Of a stretch of DNA of 35,324 nt, positions 23,763 through 35,321 are shown piece by piece. Within the stretch, counting starts at the first letter, position 1. The number at the start of each line of letters is the position of its first letter. This DNA comes from Capnocytophaga sp. GTDB lineage: Bacteria; Bacteroidota; Bacteroidia; Flavobacteriales; Flavobacteriaceae. The notes beneath the pieces were generated by a model. It did not search any database and was not told where the DNA came from. It was given only the letters and a program-made list of their open reading frames with translations. The position numbers and the translations under genes were made by a program. Where the stretch lies: positions 1 to 35,324 of the forward strand of contig JAUMUT010000021.1 in assembly GCA_030530525.1 (NCBI GenBank), written 5' to 3'.

Positions 23763-25592
23763 TTATTTCTTCTGTTGTTTGCGTTGCGCTTCTGCTTGTT
23801 CCATCATTTCGCGCATTTTTCGTTGAAATTTACTTTCTTTACGAGGTTTTTGTTTGTTTTCTTCTATTTTTGCGTGAATTTTTTTCTCATCAATGATTAA
23901 ATATTTTATCGCTAACATAATTAAAATAGTAATCAAGTTGGAAATAAAATAATATAAACTCAATCCGCTTGCATAATTGTTAAAGAAAAATAACATCATT
24001 ATCGGCGAAAGATAAATCATAAATTTCATATTTGGCACGCCTTCTTGCTTGGGTTGTTGCATTTGCCCTGTGGTCATTAGCATATAAATGAAAGTCATCA
24101 ACGAAGCCAAAATAGGGAACAAACTAATGTGGTTTCCGTAGAAAGGAATCGTGAAAGGCAATTGGAAAACAGAGTCATAAGACGATAAATCTTTTGCCCA
24201 TAAAAATTCTTTATTTCTTAATATAAAAGCCGCAGGGAAGAAGCTAAATAACGCAAAGAAAACAGGCATTTGTAACAATGCAGGAATACAACCACTCATA
24301 GGATTTACACCTGCTTTGTTGTAAAGAGCCATCGTTTCTTGCTGGCGTTTCATAGGTTCTTTGAATTTGTTATTAATTTCTTCTATTTCAGGCTTTAAGG
24401 CTTTCATTTTAGCTTGTGAAAGATACGATTTGTACTGAATAGGAGAGAGTAAAATACGCACAATGATAGTAAGGACAATAATAGCGATACCAACAGACAT
24501 ATAATTACTTAGAAAATCAAAAACAGGGATAACAAATCCTTTATTTATCCACCCAAAAATACCCCAACCAAGAGGAATGGCTTTGGTAAGCTCATATTTA
24601 TCATTATATTTTTTAAATATTTGATAATCAGAAGGTCCAAAATACAAATGGAAAGGCTCGTTCCATTCGCCCGAAGCTACTTCTAAGGGAGCAGAAAAAT
24701 GGAAAGATTTTGTAAAATGTTCTTGCTCATCTTCGTCTTTTACTAAACTATTGGAAGTAATATTAGCCGAAGAAAAAGGTTTGTCGGTTATTAGAAAAGA
24801 ACTAAATAAATGTTGTTTGAAGCCTATCCAATTCACTTGTTTTACATCTTCTTTGTCTTCACCGCCTTCGCTAAGTTTTTCTATTCGGTCATCTTCATAC
24901 TGGGCGATGGCTTGCGTATAACGATTTTCGTAGGTAACGCTTCGTTCCATACGGCGAGCGGTAAAATCCCAAGTTAAAGTGCTGTTTTTCTGATGATTAA
25001 GAATATTATTTAACCCAACAGAACGCACTTGGAAATCCACCATATATTCATTTGGGCGAAGTGAATAAATATATTCAATGTATTGATTTTCAGAAGATTT
25101 TAATTTTAAAGAAACAGAATTACCTGAAACACTTGGCTCAAAGAATAAATCTTTGGTATTCAAGGTTCTGTTATCATTGGTAGCAAATTCTATCCCGAAG
25201 TTAGAATTATTATCTTTTATTAGATAAACAGGCTTTTTATCATAAGTAAGTTGGTCTTTTACAAATACTTCTGTAATTTGCCCACCTTTATTATTGATTT
25301 TCAAGGAAATAACTTCATTTTCTATTTCTGTAAAAGCATCTTCTTTTGCCGAAGGTAAAGATAAAGAATAGCCAAAAGCTCCTAATTGAGATTGGTATTT
25401 GGCAAGAGCCAAAGAATCAGAAAAATTAATAGGAGCGTTGTTAAATTCTTCTTTATTTTCTGTCGTAAGAGTTTCTTTTTGAGCTTCTTGCTGTTGTTCT
25501 GGTGTTGGTTGTGTATAGAAAATCCACATTACGGCAACCATCATCAAAGCAAAACCAAGAATAGTTCTTGTGTCAAGTTTTCTTTCTTCCAT
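23763..25592 (-). CDS. yidC: Membrane protein insertase YidC
   Basis: Inner-membrane insertase and chaperone that works alone or with SecYEG. The 609-residue protein has an N-terminal anchor helix (about 12-27), a large periplasmic beta domain (about 60-340) and the conserved C-terminal five-helix insertase core. The core includes IVRILLSPIQYKSYLSQAK, with the conserved Arg of the hydrophilic groove, then NPMSGCIPALLQMPVFFALF and the final helices. The tail is Lys- and Gln-rich (KIEENKQKPRKESKFQRK), as expected for ribosome contact. It lies 7 bp after pyrG in the same minus-strand operon. It is not in the common rnpA-yidC setting; pyrG-yidC is an arrangement I recall from Bacteroidetes. Confidence 0.97.
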   Translation of the reverse strand: MEERKLDTRTILGFALMMVAVMWIFYTQPTPEQQQEAQKETLTTENKEEFNNAPINFSDSLALAKYQSQLGAFGYSLSLPSAKEDAFTEIENEVISLKINNKGGQITEVFVKDQLTYDKKPVYLIKDNNSNFGIEFATNDNRTLNTKDLFFEPSVSGNSVSLKLKSSENQYIEYIYSLRPNEYMVDFQVRSVGLNNILNHQKNSTLTWDFTARRMERSVTYENRYTQAIAQYEDDRIEKLSEGGEDKEDVKQVNWIGFKQHLFSSFLITDKPFSSANITSNSLVKDEDEQEHFTKSFHFSAPLEVASGEWNEPFHLYFGPSDYQIFKKYNDKYELTKAIPLGWGIFGWINKGFVIPVFDFLSNYMSVGIAIIVLTIIVRILLSPIQYKSYLSQAKMKALKPEIEEINNKFKEPMKRQQETMALYNKAGVNPMSGCIPALLQMPVFFALFSFFPAAFILRNKEFLWAKDLSSYDSVFQLPFTIPFYGNHISLFPILASLMTFIYMLMTTGQMQQPKQEGVPNMKFMIYLSPIMMLFFFNNYASGLSLYYFISNLITILIMLAIKYLIIDEKKIHAKIEENKQKPRKESKFQRKMREMMEQAEAQRKQQKK

Positions 25593-25599
25593 TAATTTA

Positions 25600-27264
<1,665 letters not shown>

Positions 27265-27355
27265 CTAATTATTTTTATCTAAAAAAATATTTTTTTGTGA
27301 AAGGTGTTATTTTATAAAAAATCAATAAAAAAATAATTTTAATGATAATAATTTG

Positions 27356-27363
27356 TATCTTTG
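27356..27363 (+). promoter_or_regulatory. -7 box for the ABC permease/ATPase pair
   Basis: TATCTTTG fits TAnnTTTG. It lies 18 bp before the ATG at 27382 and includes the TTG that would otherwise be read as an upstream start. Confidence 0.55.
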
Positions 27364-27381
27364 CTAAGAAAAATATGGAGT

Positions 27382-28284
27382 ATGAATTTTAAAATAATTT
27401 TCTATTTAATTTATATTTTTTGGCGAAAATTCTTTGTAAAAGGAGATTTTTTAGCATTAGGATTCATTGTTTTTATATTTACATTCTCCATTATTGGAAT
27501 TTTTAAAACGTATGAAGATAATTATTACTTTCTTTTTTTATTTTTCTTTATACCACTCACTCATCACTTACAAAGAAAAGATTTTTCCTTATTAAAAAGT
27601 CTTTCAAAATGGAGATTTATTGTTTTTTTGGAGTATTTTTTCAATAATATTTTTATATTTATTATTTTCTGTATAAAAAAGGATTTCTTAAATGCTTTTT
27701 TGTGTGTTTTATTTCTTATTTTTTTGATTTTTTTACCTCAAAAGCGTTTAAAAATAAGTCTTCCATTCTTACTTTTTAATCCTTTTTGGATTATTTCCTT
27801 TCGTAAATATAAATTAATTTTTACATTCCCTTTATTTTTATTTTTAATTGGGATAGCGAAAGTATATAACAACCCAAATTTAGCATTATTTTCGCTGTTT
27901 TTATTGTCTTTTTTAGCAACAATTCCTTATTTTGAAAGAGAATATATAGCTCACGTTGTTTTTTCTGATTTTAAAGGGGAAAAATTCTTGTACAAACAAA
28001 TATTTTATGGATTTTTAAATTATATTATTCTTTCTTTCCCTTTTTCTGTATTTGTTTTAATTTTATTGGGTTGGGAAATAGCTCTTTTTTCTTTATTATT
28101 TTTTATATTTCCTTTGTTAGGAGTTTTAAGTAAATACACTTTTTTTGAAAATCCATTGCTTCAAAGTATTTTCTATATAAGCATTCTATTAGGATATTCT
28201 TTGGGATTACCTTTGATTAGTTTGCCGTTTTTATATTGGAAATCTATTAAAAAAATAAAAAGAATACAAAATGTTACAGATTAA
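27382..28284 (+). CDS. Polytopic membrane protein, probable ABC permease
   Basis: A 300-residue, extremely Phe/Ile/Leu-rich membrane protein with roughly eight or nine hydrophobic segments and short charged loops (for example KRLKISL and FEREYIAHV). It matches no motif I recognise, but its last 14 bp overlap a gene for a short ABC ATPase, so an ABC-2-like exporter permease is the best inference. The extreme Phe content partly reflects AT-rich codons. The start is the ATG at 27382; the upstream TTG at 27361 lies inside the -7 box. Substrate and direction are unknown. Confidence 0.72.
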   Translation: MNFKIIFYLIYIFWRKFFVKGDFLALGFIVFIFTFSIIGIFKTYEDNYYFLFLFFFIPLTHHLQRKDFSLLKSLSKWRFIVFLEYFFNNIFIFIIFCIKKDFLNAFLCVLFLIFLIFLPQKRLKISLPFLLFNPFWIISFRKYKLIFTFPLFLFLIGIAKVYNNPNLALFSLFLLSFLATIPYFEREYIAHVVFSDFKGEKFLYKQIFYGFLNYIILSFPFSVFVLILLGWEIALFSLLFFIFPLLGVLSKYTFFENPLLQSIFYISILLGYSLGLPLISLPFLYWKSIKKIKRIQNVTD

Positions 28285-28897
28285 TATTTTAGAAAAAAAA
28301 TTTGGAGAAAAAATTATCTTTGAAAATTTAAATATCCATTTGGAAAAAAATGGGTTATATGGAGTTGTTGGTAAAAATGGATCGGGGAAAACCACTTTTT
28401 TTAAATGTTTATCTTATTTGACTGATTTTCAAGGAAATATTTTATACAAAAAGAAAGAAAATTTTTTGGATAAGATAGCATTTATCCCAACAGAACCTTA
28501 TTTGTACGATTATTTAAGCATAAAAGAATTTTATAAATTCTATTCTTTATTACTAAATATTTCTTCTTGTAAATCGCCTTTTTTCCAATTAGAAACTTCT
28601 TTACTAATAAAAGACCTTTCCACAGGGATGCGAAAAAAATGTTATATAAATGCTGTCTTTCAGAAAGAATATGAAATTTATATTTTTGATGAGCCTTTTA
28701 ATGGTTTAGATATGGAAAGTGTTTATGAATTACAGAAAAAGATAAAAGAATTAGCCAAAAAGCATATTGTTTTTATTTCCTCTCATATCTTAGAAATTTT
28801 AAATGATTGTGATTTTATTTTTATGTTTAAAGACAAAAAAGTAAGTAAAATACTTCCAGAAAATTATTCTAATATAAAAACATTACTTTTGGAATAA
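28271..28897 (+). CDS. ABC transporter ATP-binding protein
   Basis: A compact ATPase of 208 residues with Walker A GKNGSGKT (34-41), signature LSTGM (116-120), Walker B YIFDE (137-141) followed by the D-loop GLD (145-147), and H-loop His172 in ISSHI. The usual Q-loop region reads FIPTEPYLYDYLS, like ABC-2 type exporters in which the Gln is replaced. It is smaller than the ~230-300 residues of most such ATPases. It overlaps the permease gene by 14 bp, so the two are translationally coupled. The likely product is a dimeric ATPase driving the membrane protein; the substrate is unknown. Confidence 0.9.
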   Translation: MLQINILEKKFGEKIIFENLNIHLEKNGLYGVVGKNGSGKTTFFKCLSYLTDFQGNILYKKKENFLDKIAFIPTEPYLYDYLSIKEFYKFYSLLLNISSCKSPFFQLETSLLIKDLSTGMRKKCYINAVFQKEYEIYIFDEPFNGLDMESVYELQKKIKELAKKHIVFISSHILEILNDCDFIFMFKDKKVSKILPENYSNIKTLLLE

Positions 28898-28920
28898 TTT
28901 AGAAAAAATGAAAATTTTCT

Positions 28921-28950
28921 TTTGCAAAATAAATATTTTTTCTACATTTG
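28921..28950 (+). promoter_or_regulatory. Promoter of the 5-formyl-THF cyclo-ligase gene
   Basis: A -33 TTTG (28921-28924) and a -7 TACATTTG (28943-28950) are 18 bp apart. With rpsA, this is one of the most complete Bacteroidetes-type promoters in the window. The ATG lies 21 bp further on. Confidence 0.65.
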
Positions 28951-28971
28951 GCAAAATTTTAAATCTATAAA

Positions 28972-29535
28972 ATGCTAAAAAAAGATTTACGACAATTATA
29001 CCAACAAAAACGCACTTTATTAACAGAAGAAGAACAAGAAAAGAAAAGTTTATCTATTGCTAATCAGGTACTTAAATTGCCTATTTGGGATGAAAAAAAT
29101 TATCATCTTTTTTTGCCGATAAAAAAATTTAAGGAAGTAGATACTTTTCTATTTATTAATATTTTATGGGGGAAAAATAAAAATATAATTCTATCACGTA
29201 CTGATTTTCAAAGAGATAGGCTTTTGCATTTTCTTTTTACCGAAGAGACTATTATAAAAAAAAATAAATGGGATATTCCTGAGCCTTTGGACGGTCAAGA
29301 AATATCTCCAAAAGAAATAGATGTAGTTTTTATTCCGTTGTTAGCCTTTGATAATCAAGGAAATAGAGTAGGGTATGGGAAAGGATTTTATGATAAATTT
29401 TTATCCGAATGTAAAGAAAATGTTACCAAAGTAGGACTTTCTTTTTTTCCGCCCGAAGAAAAAATAACCGATATTGTGCCTACCGATATTCCGTTGCAAT
29501 ATTGTGCCACCCCCGATAAAAATTATTTTTTTTAG
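28972..29535 (+). CDS. 5-formyltetrahydrofolate cyclo-ligase
   Basis: ATP-dependent enzyme converting 5-formyl-THF to 5,10-methenyl-THF, salvaging a stored and inhibitory folate. The 187-residue length is usual. Family features are the N-terminal LKKDLRQLYQQKR, WDIPEPLDG, the DVVFIPLLAFDNQGNRVGYG region and GKGFYDKFL (ATP and phosphate binding), and KVGLSFFPPE near the end. E. coli calls it ygfA/fau. A clear promoter precedes it, and the speB gene starts 44 bp after its stop with its own -7 box. Confidence 0.94.
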   Translation: MLKKDLRQLYQQKRTLLTEEEQEKKSLSIANQVLKLPIWDEKNYHLFLPIKKFKEVDTFLFINILWGKNKNIILSRTDFQRDRLLHFLFTEETIIKKNKWDIPEPLDGQEISPKEIDVVFIPLLAFDNQGNRVGYGKGFYDKFLSECKENVTKVGLSFFPPEEKITDIVPTDIPLQYCATPDKNYFF

Positions 29536-29556
29536 CAAATATTTATAATAATTTTC

Positions 29557-29564
29557 TATCTTTG
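29557..29564 (+). promoter_or_regulatory. -7 box for the agmatinase gene
   Basis: TATCTTTG fits TAnnTTTG and ends 15 bp before the ATG at 29580. It overlaps an in-frame TTG, which was rejected as a start. Confidence 0.55.
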
Positions 29565-29579
29565 CACAAAAATTTAAAG

Positions 29580-30461
29580 ATGAAAACATACGCAGGTATC
29601 CCAGAAGAAAACGCAACCTTAGAGAACTCCAAAGTTACCTTACTCACAGTGCCTTATGATGGTACTTCTACTTGGGGAAAAGGAGCGGATAAAGGACCAG
29701 AATTATTCTTAAATGCTTCTGAAAATATGGAGCTTTATGATATTGAAACCGATACAGAGCCTTACCTTAACGGAGTTTTTTTGGCAGGCGAAGTGTCAGA
29801 AAATAGTTCGCCAGAGGCAATGACCCAAGCGGTTTATGAAAAAACCAAAGAATTATTACAACACGAAAATAAACTTTTTACCCTTTTTGGAGGCGAACAT
29901 TCTGTTTCTATTGGCTCTATTCGTGCTGTGGGAGAAAAATATGAGAATTTGACCGTACTTCAATTGGACGCTCATACCGATTTGCGCCCAGAGTTTCACG
30001 GCTCTACCTCCAACCACGCTTGTGCCGTTTTTGAAGCCAACCAAAAACATAAACTCGTGCAAGTGGGCATTCGTTCTATGGATATAGAAGAGAAGCAATA
30101 TCTGCCAAAAGGAAGAGTATTTTTTGCGCACCAAATAGCTAAAAATAAAAATTGGATAGATGATGTTCTTGAAAAAGTATCTGGAAATGTGTATATTACC
30201 ATAGATTTAGATGCTTTTGACCCTGCCATAGCTCCTTCAACCGGAACGCCAGAGCCAGGCGGGTTAGAGTGGTATCCTACCTTAAAATTACTTAGAAAAG
30301 TATTCAAAAAATGTAATGTCGTAGCCTTTGATATTGTGGAACTTATGGATAGCCCAATGGCAAAACCAACCGCATTTTTAGCAGCTAAATTATATTATAA
30401 AATGTTAGCATATTATTTCAAATATCATAAGGAAAGAAAAGAGAAAAAAACAAAAAAATAG
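29580..30461 (+). CDS. speB: Agmatinase (ureohydrolase family)
   Basis: Manganese enzyme of the arginase/agmatinase family, 293 residues from the ATG at 29580. Metal ligands are visible as H107 (GGEHSVS), D130, H132 and D134 (LDAHTDLR), and D209 and D211 (ITIDLDAFDP). Agmatinase-like features are SNHACAV and GTPEPGGLEWYPTL, which favour agmatine to putrescine plus urea over arginase. Together with an arginine decarboxylase, not in the window, it would supply polyamines. The Lys-rich tail (KYHKERKEKKTKK) is unusual but short. It ends at a clear terminator. Confidence 0.93.
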   Translation: MKTYAGIPEENATLENSKVTLLTVPYDGTSTWGKGADKGPELFLNASENMELYDIETDTEPYLNGVFLAGEVSENSSPEAMTQAVYEKTKELLQHENKLFTLFGGEHSVSIGSIRAVGEKYENLTVLQLDAHTDLRPEFHGSTSNHACAVFEANQKHKLVQVGIRSMDIEEKQYLPKGRVFFAHQIAKNKNWIDDVLEKVSGNVYITIDLDAFDPAIAPSTGTPEPGGLEWYPTLKLLRKVFKKCNVVAFDIVELMDSPMAKPTAFLAAKLYYKMLAYYFKYHKERKEKKTKK

Positions 30462-30473
30462 ATATTGTCAGTT

Positions 30474-30503
30474 AGCCAAAGGAAGTTTTCTTTGGCTTTT
30501 TTC
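30474..30503 (+). terminator. speB terminator
   Basis: AGCCAAAG (30474-30481) pairs with CTTTGGCT (30490-30497) and is followed by a T run. Confidence 0.85.
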
Positions 30504-30543
30504 TTTATTTTCAGTAGGAAATAATTATTTATGAATAAAAATA

Positions 30544-30556
30544 TGACAATTTGTCA
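30544..30556. promoter_or_regulatory. Dyad TGACA-N3-TGTCA upstream of dnaK
   Basis: TGACAATTTGTCA is a perfect 5-bp dyad with a 3-bp spacer, 11 bp upstream of a sigma54-like element. It is a likely operator or activator site for dnaK. It differs from the HrcA CIRCE element, whose arms are 9 bp with a 9-bp spacer. Confidence 0.5.
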
Positions 30557-30567
30557 TAAAATGGTTT

Positions 30568-30583
30568 TTGGCATAATGATTGA
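30568..30583 (+). promoter_or_regulatory. sigma54-like -24/-12 element for dnaK
   Basis: TTGGCAT-N5-TTGA gives GG (30570-30571), ten bases, then GA, close to the sigma54 consensus TGGCAC-N5-TTGC. The last C of the -12 GC is A here, a weak point. The predicted start would be near 30594, leaving a leader of about 48 nt. Confidence 0.4.
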
Positions 30584-30635
30584 CTATTAGAATATCGTAA
30601 AGTTTAAAATAAAGTTGAATTAAAAAAGATAATAA

Positions 30636-32531
<1,896 letters not shown>

Positions 32532-32560
32532 GAACTGATTATCAACAATTAGTAAATATT

Positions 32561-32599
32561 AAAAACTACTATAAACCAAGTGTTTATAGTAGTTTTTTT
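32561..32599 (+). terminator. dnaK terminator
   Basis: AAAAACTACTATAAA (32561-32575) pairs with TTTATAGTAGTTTTT (32583-32597) over a 7-nt loop, then T's. Its symmetry allows it to act both ways. Confidence 0.85.
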
Positions 32600-32751
32600 A
32601 TTTTCATAATTAATCAATAATATTTGTTTTTATTATTTTTTAATTATAATTTTGTACCATATTTATAACGAGGCTTAATATTCTACAATGTGGGTCTTAA
32701 AAGTCTTAAACAACCTTAATATAGATATTATGTATATTTAAAAGATAAATA

Positions 32752-33324
32752 ATGGGATTTAGTAATTTGAAAATACCAAAAATTTGTGAGCAATGCCAAA
32801 AACCATTTGAAGCAAAAACAATAACTACTCGTTTTTGTTCGCACTCTTGTGCTGATAAAAATGGGAAAGAACGAAAAAAGCAACAACAAGAATTGCAGAA
32901 AAGAGAAAAAGTTTTAGAAAAATATGCAGATAAAATTGCAATCCTTCAATATAGAGAATTTATTTCTATAAGTGAAGCAGTTGTTTTATTTGGAATTTCA
33001 AAAAGCACTATTCATAGATTGATTAAGCAAAAAGTCATTAGTAGTGTGAATTTAGGAGAACGATTAACAAGGATAAATAAAACGGAATTAGAAAAACTTT
33101 TTTCACCAATACTTATTGAACAAAAAGAAGTACAAGAAGAAAATTTTTCTAAAAAATGTAAAAAAGAAGATTGTTATACACTTTCGCAAGTGAGTAAAAA
33201 GTTTGGAGCAAATCCTTCAACAGTGAATAATATCATTAAAAAATTTAATATTCCTAAAGAAAAAATAGGAAGTTTTGTATATGTTCCAAAAGTTGAAATT
33301 GATAAAATATTTATTAGACAATGA
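32752..33324 (+). CDS. Zinc-finger, double helix-turn-helix protein (excisionase/MerR-like)
   Basis: A 190-residue predicted DNA-binding protein. The N-terminus has a Cys4 zinc finger, C12-x2-C15-x13-C29-x3-C33, followed by a charged helical linker (about 38-65). Two HTH units of the excisionase/MerR type follow: ISISEAVVLFGISKSTIHRL to about 115, and YTLSQVSKKFGANPSTVNNI from about 143 to 188. Their similar layout (S-x-V-x2-F-G-x-S/N-x-S-T) suggests an internal duplication. The stop overlaps the integrase start by 4 bp (ATGA), so it is translationally coupled to the recombinase. A recombination-directionality or regulatory role is likely but inferred. Confidence 0.85.
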   Translation: MGFSNLKIPKICEQCQKPFEAKTITTRFCSHSCADKNGKERKKQQQELQKREKVLEKYADKIAILQYREFISISEAVVLFGISKSTIHRLIKQKVISSVNLGERLTRINKTELEKLFSPILIEQKEVQEENFSKKCKKEDCYTLSQVSKKFGANPSTVNNIIKKFNIPKEKIGSFVYVPKVEIDKIFIRQ

Positions 33325-34559
33325 AAATAAAACCTACAAAATGCACAGTTAGGCTTCGGAAGGCAGAATTTAAGAAAGAATGGTATGTCTATATAGAATG
33401 CTATCCTATTTATGAAGCAAATAAAGAAACTCCCAGAAGAGTTAGAGAATATCTCAACAGAAGTGTTAGTTCTGTAGTTTTTGACAAAACTCGTTCAGCT
33501 AGAACTGATGATAAAGGAAATGTTTCCTATAAACCAAAGCGAGATGAAAATGGAGTAATTGTTTGTAAAAGTGATTCGGATAAAGAAACAATGTTATTTG
33601 CTGATGCTTTCCGTAGAAAATTGCAAAAAGAATATGATGAAAAATCTTTATTAGGAGATAATCAACAATTAAAACAAAAAGAATTATTAGAGGAAAATTT
33701 TGTTGCATATTGTGAAGAACTATTGAAAAAACGACATAAAAATAGTTCAGAGGCAATTCGTATAAACTGGAAAAGAACAATAAATCTTTTGAAATTATTT
33801 TCTGGTGAAGAAGTGAAATTTGCACAAATAGATATGAAATTTTCAGAGGATTTTAAAAATTTCTTATTGTCTGCACCTTGTGGAGGAAATAAAAAAGGAA
33901 CTATTTCTATTAATACTTCTGCAACATATTTTTCTATTTTCAAAGCTATTCTAAAACAAGCTTTTATAGATGGGTATTTTTTATCAGATTTATCAGGAAA
34001 AATTAAGGGGATAACAGATAGAGAGTCAAGAAGGGAATACCTTTCAGAAGAAGAGTTAAATATTTTAGCAAATACACCTTGTGATAATGATGTTTTGAAA
34101 CGAGCTTCGCTTTTCTCTGCTCTCACAGGGCTTAGGCATTCAGATATTCAAAAATTGAAATGGAAAGAAATTATAGAAGATAATGAAAAAATAGAACTCC
34201 GTTTTACTCAGAAAAAAACCAAAGGGGTTGAATATAAGCCTATTTCAAAACAAGCCTTGAAATTATGTGGAGAGAGAAGAGGTTTGGAGGATTTAGTTTT
34301 TGAAGATTTGCCTAATCCTTCTTGGATTTCTCGCCCTTTGAAGAAGTGGATTTTAGACGCAGGGATTCATAGAAATATTACATTTCATTGTTTTAGACAT
34401 ACATTTGCGACCTTGCAACTTGCAAACGGAACAGACATTTACACTGTAAGCAAAATGCTAGGGCATACAAATGTGAAAACAACTCAGGTTTATGCAAAAG
34501 TAATTGATGAAAAGAAAATAAAAGCAGCAGAAGTTATTAAGTTGAATTTTTTAAATTAA
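33321..34559 (+). CDS. Tyrosine recombinase/integrase
   Basis: A 412-residue site-specific recombinase with a complete catalytic set: R272 (TGLRHSDI), K299 in the beta-hairpin QKKTKG, H356 and R359 (HCFRHTF), H382 (LGHTNVKTT) and nucleophile Y391. The N-terminal ~110 residues are the arm-binding region with a long insert of charged residues, and about 115-225 is the SAM-like core-binding domain. Unlike the leftward integrase, it keeps the first Arg, so the two belong to different subgroups. It overlaps the HTH gene by 4 bp and is followed after 6 bp by a membrane-protein gene. It reads rightward, so the element body probably lies beyond the right edge. The target may be the region just downstream of dnaK. 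Confidence 0.95.
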   Translation: MKIKPTKCTVRLRKAEFKKEWYVYIECYPIYEANKETPRRVREYLNRSVSSVVFDKTRSARTDDKGNVSYKPKRDENGVIVCKSDSDKETMLFADAFRRKLQKEYDEKSLLGDNQQLKQKELLEENFVAYCEELLKKRHKNSSEAIRINWKRTINLLKLFSGEEVKFAQIDMKFSEDFKNFLLSAPCGGNKKGTISINTSATYFSIFKAILKQAFIDGYFLSDLSGKIKGITDRESRREYLSEEELNILANTPCDNDVLKRASLFSALTGLRHSDIQKLKWKEIIEDNEKIELRFTQKKTKGVEYKPISKQALKLCGERRGLEDLVFEDLPNPSWISRPLKKWILDAGIHRNITFHCFRHTFATLQLANGTDIYTVSKMLGHTNVKTTQVYAKVIDEKKIKAAEVIKLNFLN

Positions 34560-34565
34560 TAGATT

Positions 34566-35321
34566 ATGATACTGAAAAAAATAAATGAAAAAGGTTATTA
34601 TATTCCTGTTGTGTTTACTATTGTGCTGATAATGATATTTCTGTTATATATAAATGGAATTTTAACCAATAGACTACAAAGTACGATTTATATAGATTTT
34701 ATGTCTCTTTTAGTGGGAGTAGTATTTATCTGTCTTTTCCTAATGTGTATGATTTTTGCTAAAGCTTTTCAACTACTTATACAAAATAAAAAAAATATCA
34801 TTCAAAAGATAATTTTCTTTTTACAATCAAAATATAATCAGAAACTATATAAAAAAGCAAAACAAGACCTTATAAATTTGCCCAATAAAGAAAATACCAT
34901 TTCTATCACTATCAATAATATTCGTAAAATAAAAAAACAAGACAGAGAAAAAGGAATTAATAATAAACAAGATATTGCTGAAAGATATATAACAGATACT
35001 TTTTCTCCATATTGTTCAAATGAAGACATTGAAAACATTTCTACTGCGGTAAAAAGATATTCTAATGGAGAAACCGATTTTTCAAATAATCATTCTATAA
35101 ATATTGAGAATTTAAAAAATCTGGATTTATACCACTTTGGTTGGAATATATGGAATCATTTTAAAATTGGAAAACAAGAAAGTATTGTCAAGTTTTTGAA
35201 AGTTATTTTTGAAAAAAATCTATCAGATGTTGAAGAAAATACAATAAAAAAACATTTAAAAGATGAAGAAAACAAAGGAAAAATCAAAATAAAAGAAGAT
35301 TTATCTAAGGATAATGAGTAA
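34566..35321 (+). CDS. Two-TM protein of the integrase-linked operon, unknown function
   Basis: A 251-residue protein with two N-terminal membrane helices (about 12-32, YIPVVFTIVLIMIFLLYI; about 44-66, FMSLLVGVVFICLFLMCMIF). A long cytoplasmic-looking region rich in Lys, Asn and Glu follows, with coiled-coil character at about 75-95 and at the C-terminus. The segment LYHFGWNIWNHFKIGKQ near 192-208 is distinctive and may be a conserved core. I do not recognise the family. It starts 6 bp after the integrase stop, so it is probably co-transcribed and belongs to the element. The ORF is complete, ending 3 bp before the window edge. Confidence 0.75.
   Translation: MILKKINEKGYYIPVVFTIVLIMIFLLYINGILTNRLQSTIYIDFMSLLVGVVFICLFLMCMIFAKAFQLLIQNKKNIIQKIIFFLQSKYNQKLYKKAKQDLINLPNKENTISITINNIRKIKKQDREKGINNKQDIAERYITDTFSPYCSNEDIENISTAVKRYSNGETDFSNNHSINIENLKNLDLYHFGWNIWNHFKIGKQESIVKFLKVIFEKNLSDVEENTIKKHLKDEENKGKIKIKEDLSKDNE

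Noticed and set aside
30544-30556. HrcA/CIRCE operator for dnaK
   Set aside because: CIRCE has 9-bp arms (TTAGCACTC type) and a 9-bp spacer; this dyad has 5-bp arms and a 3-bp spacer.
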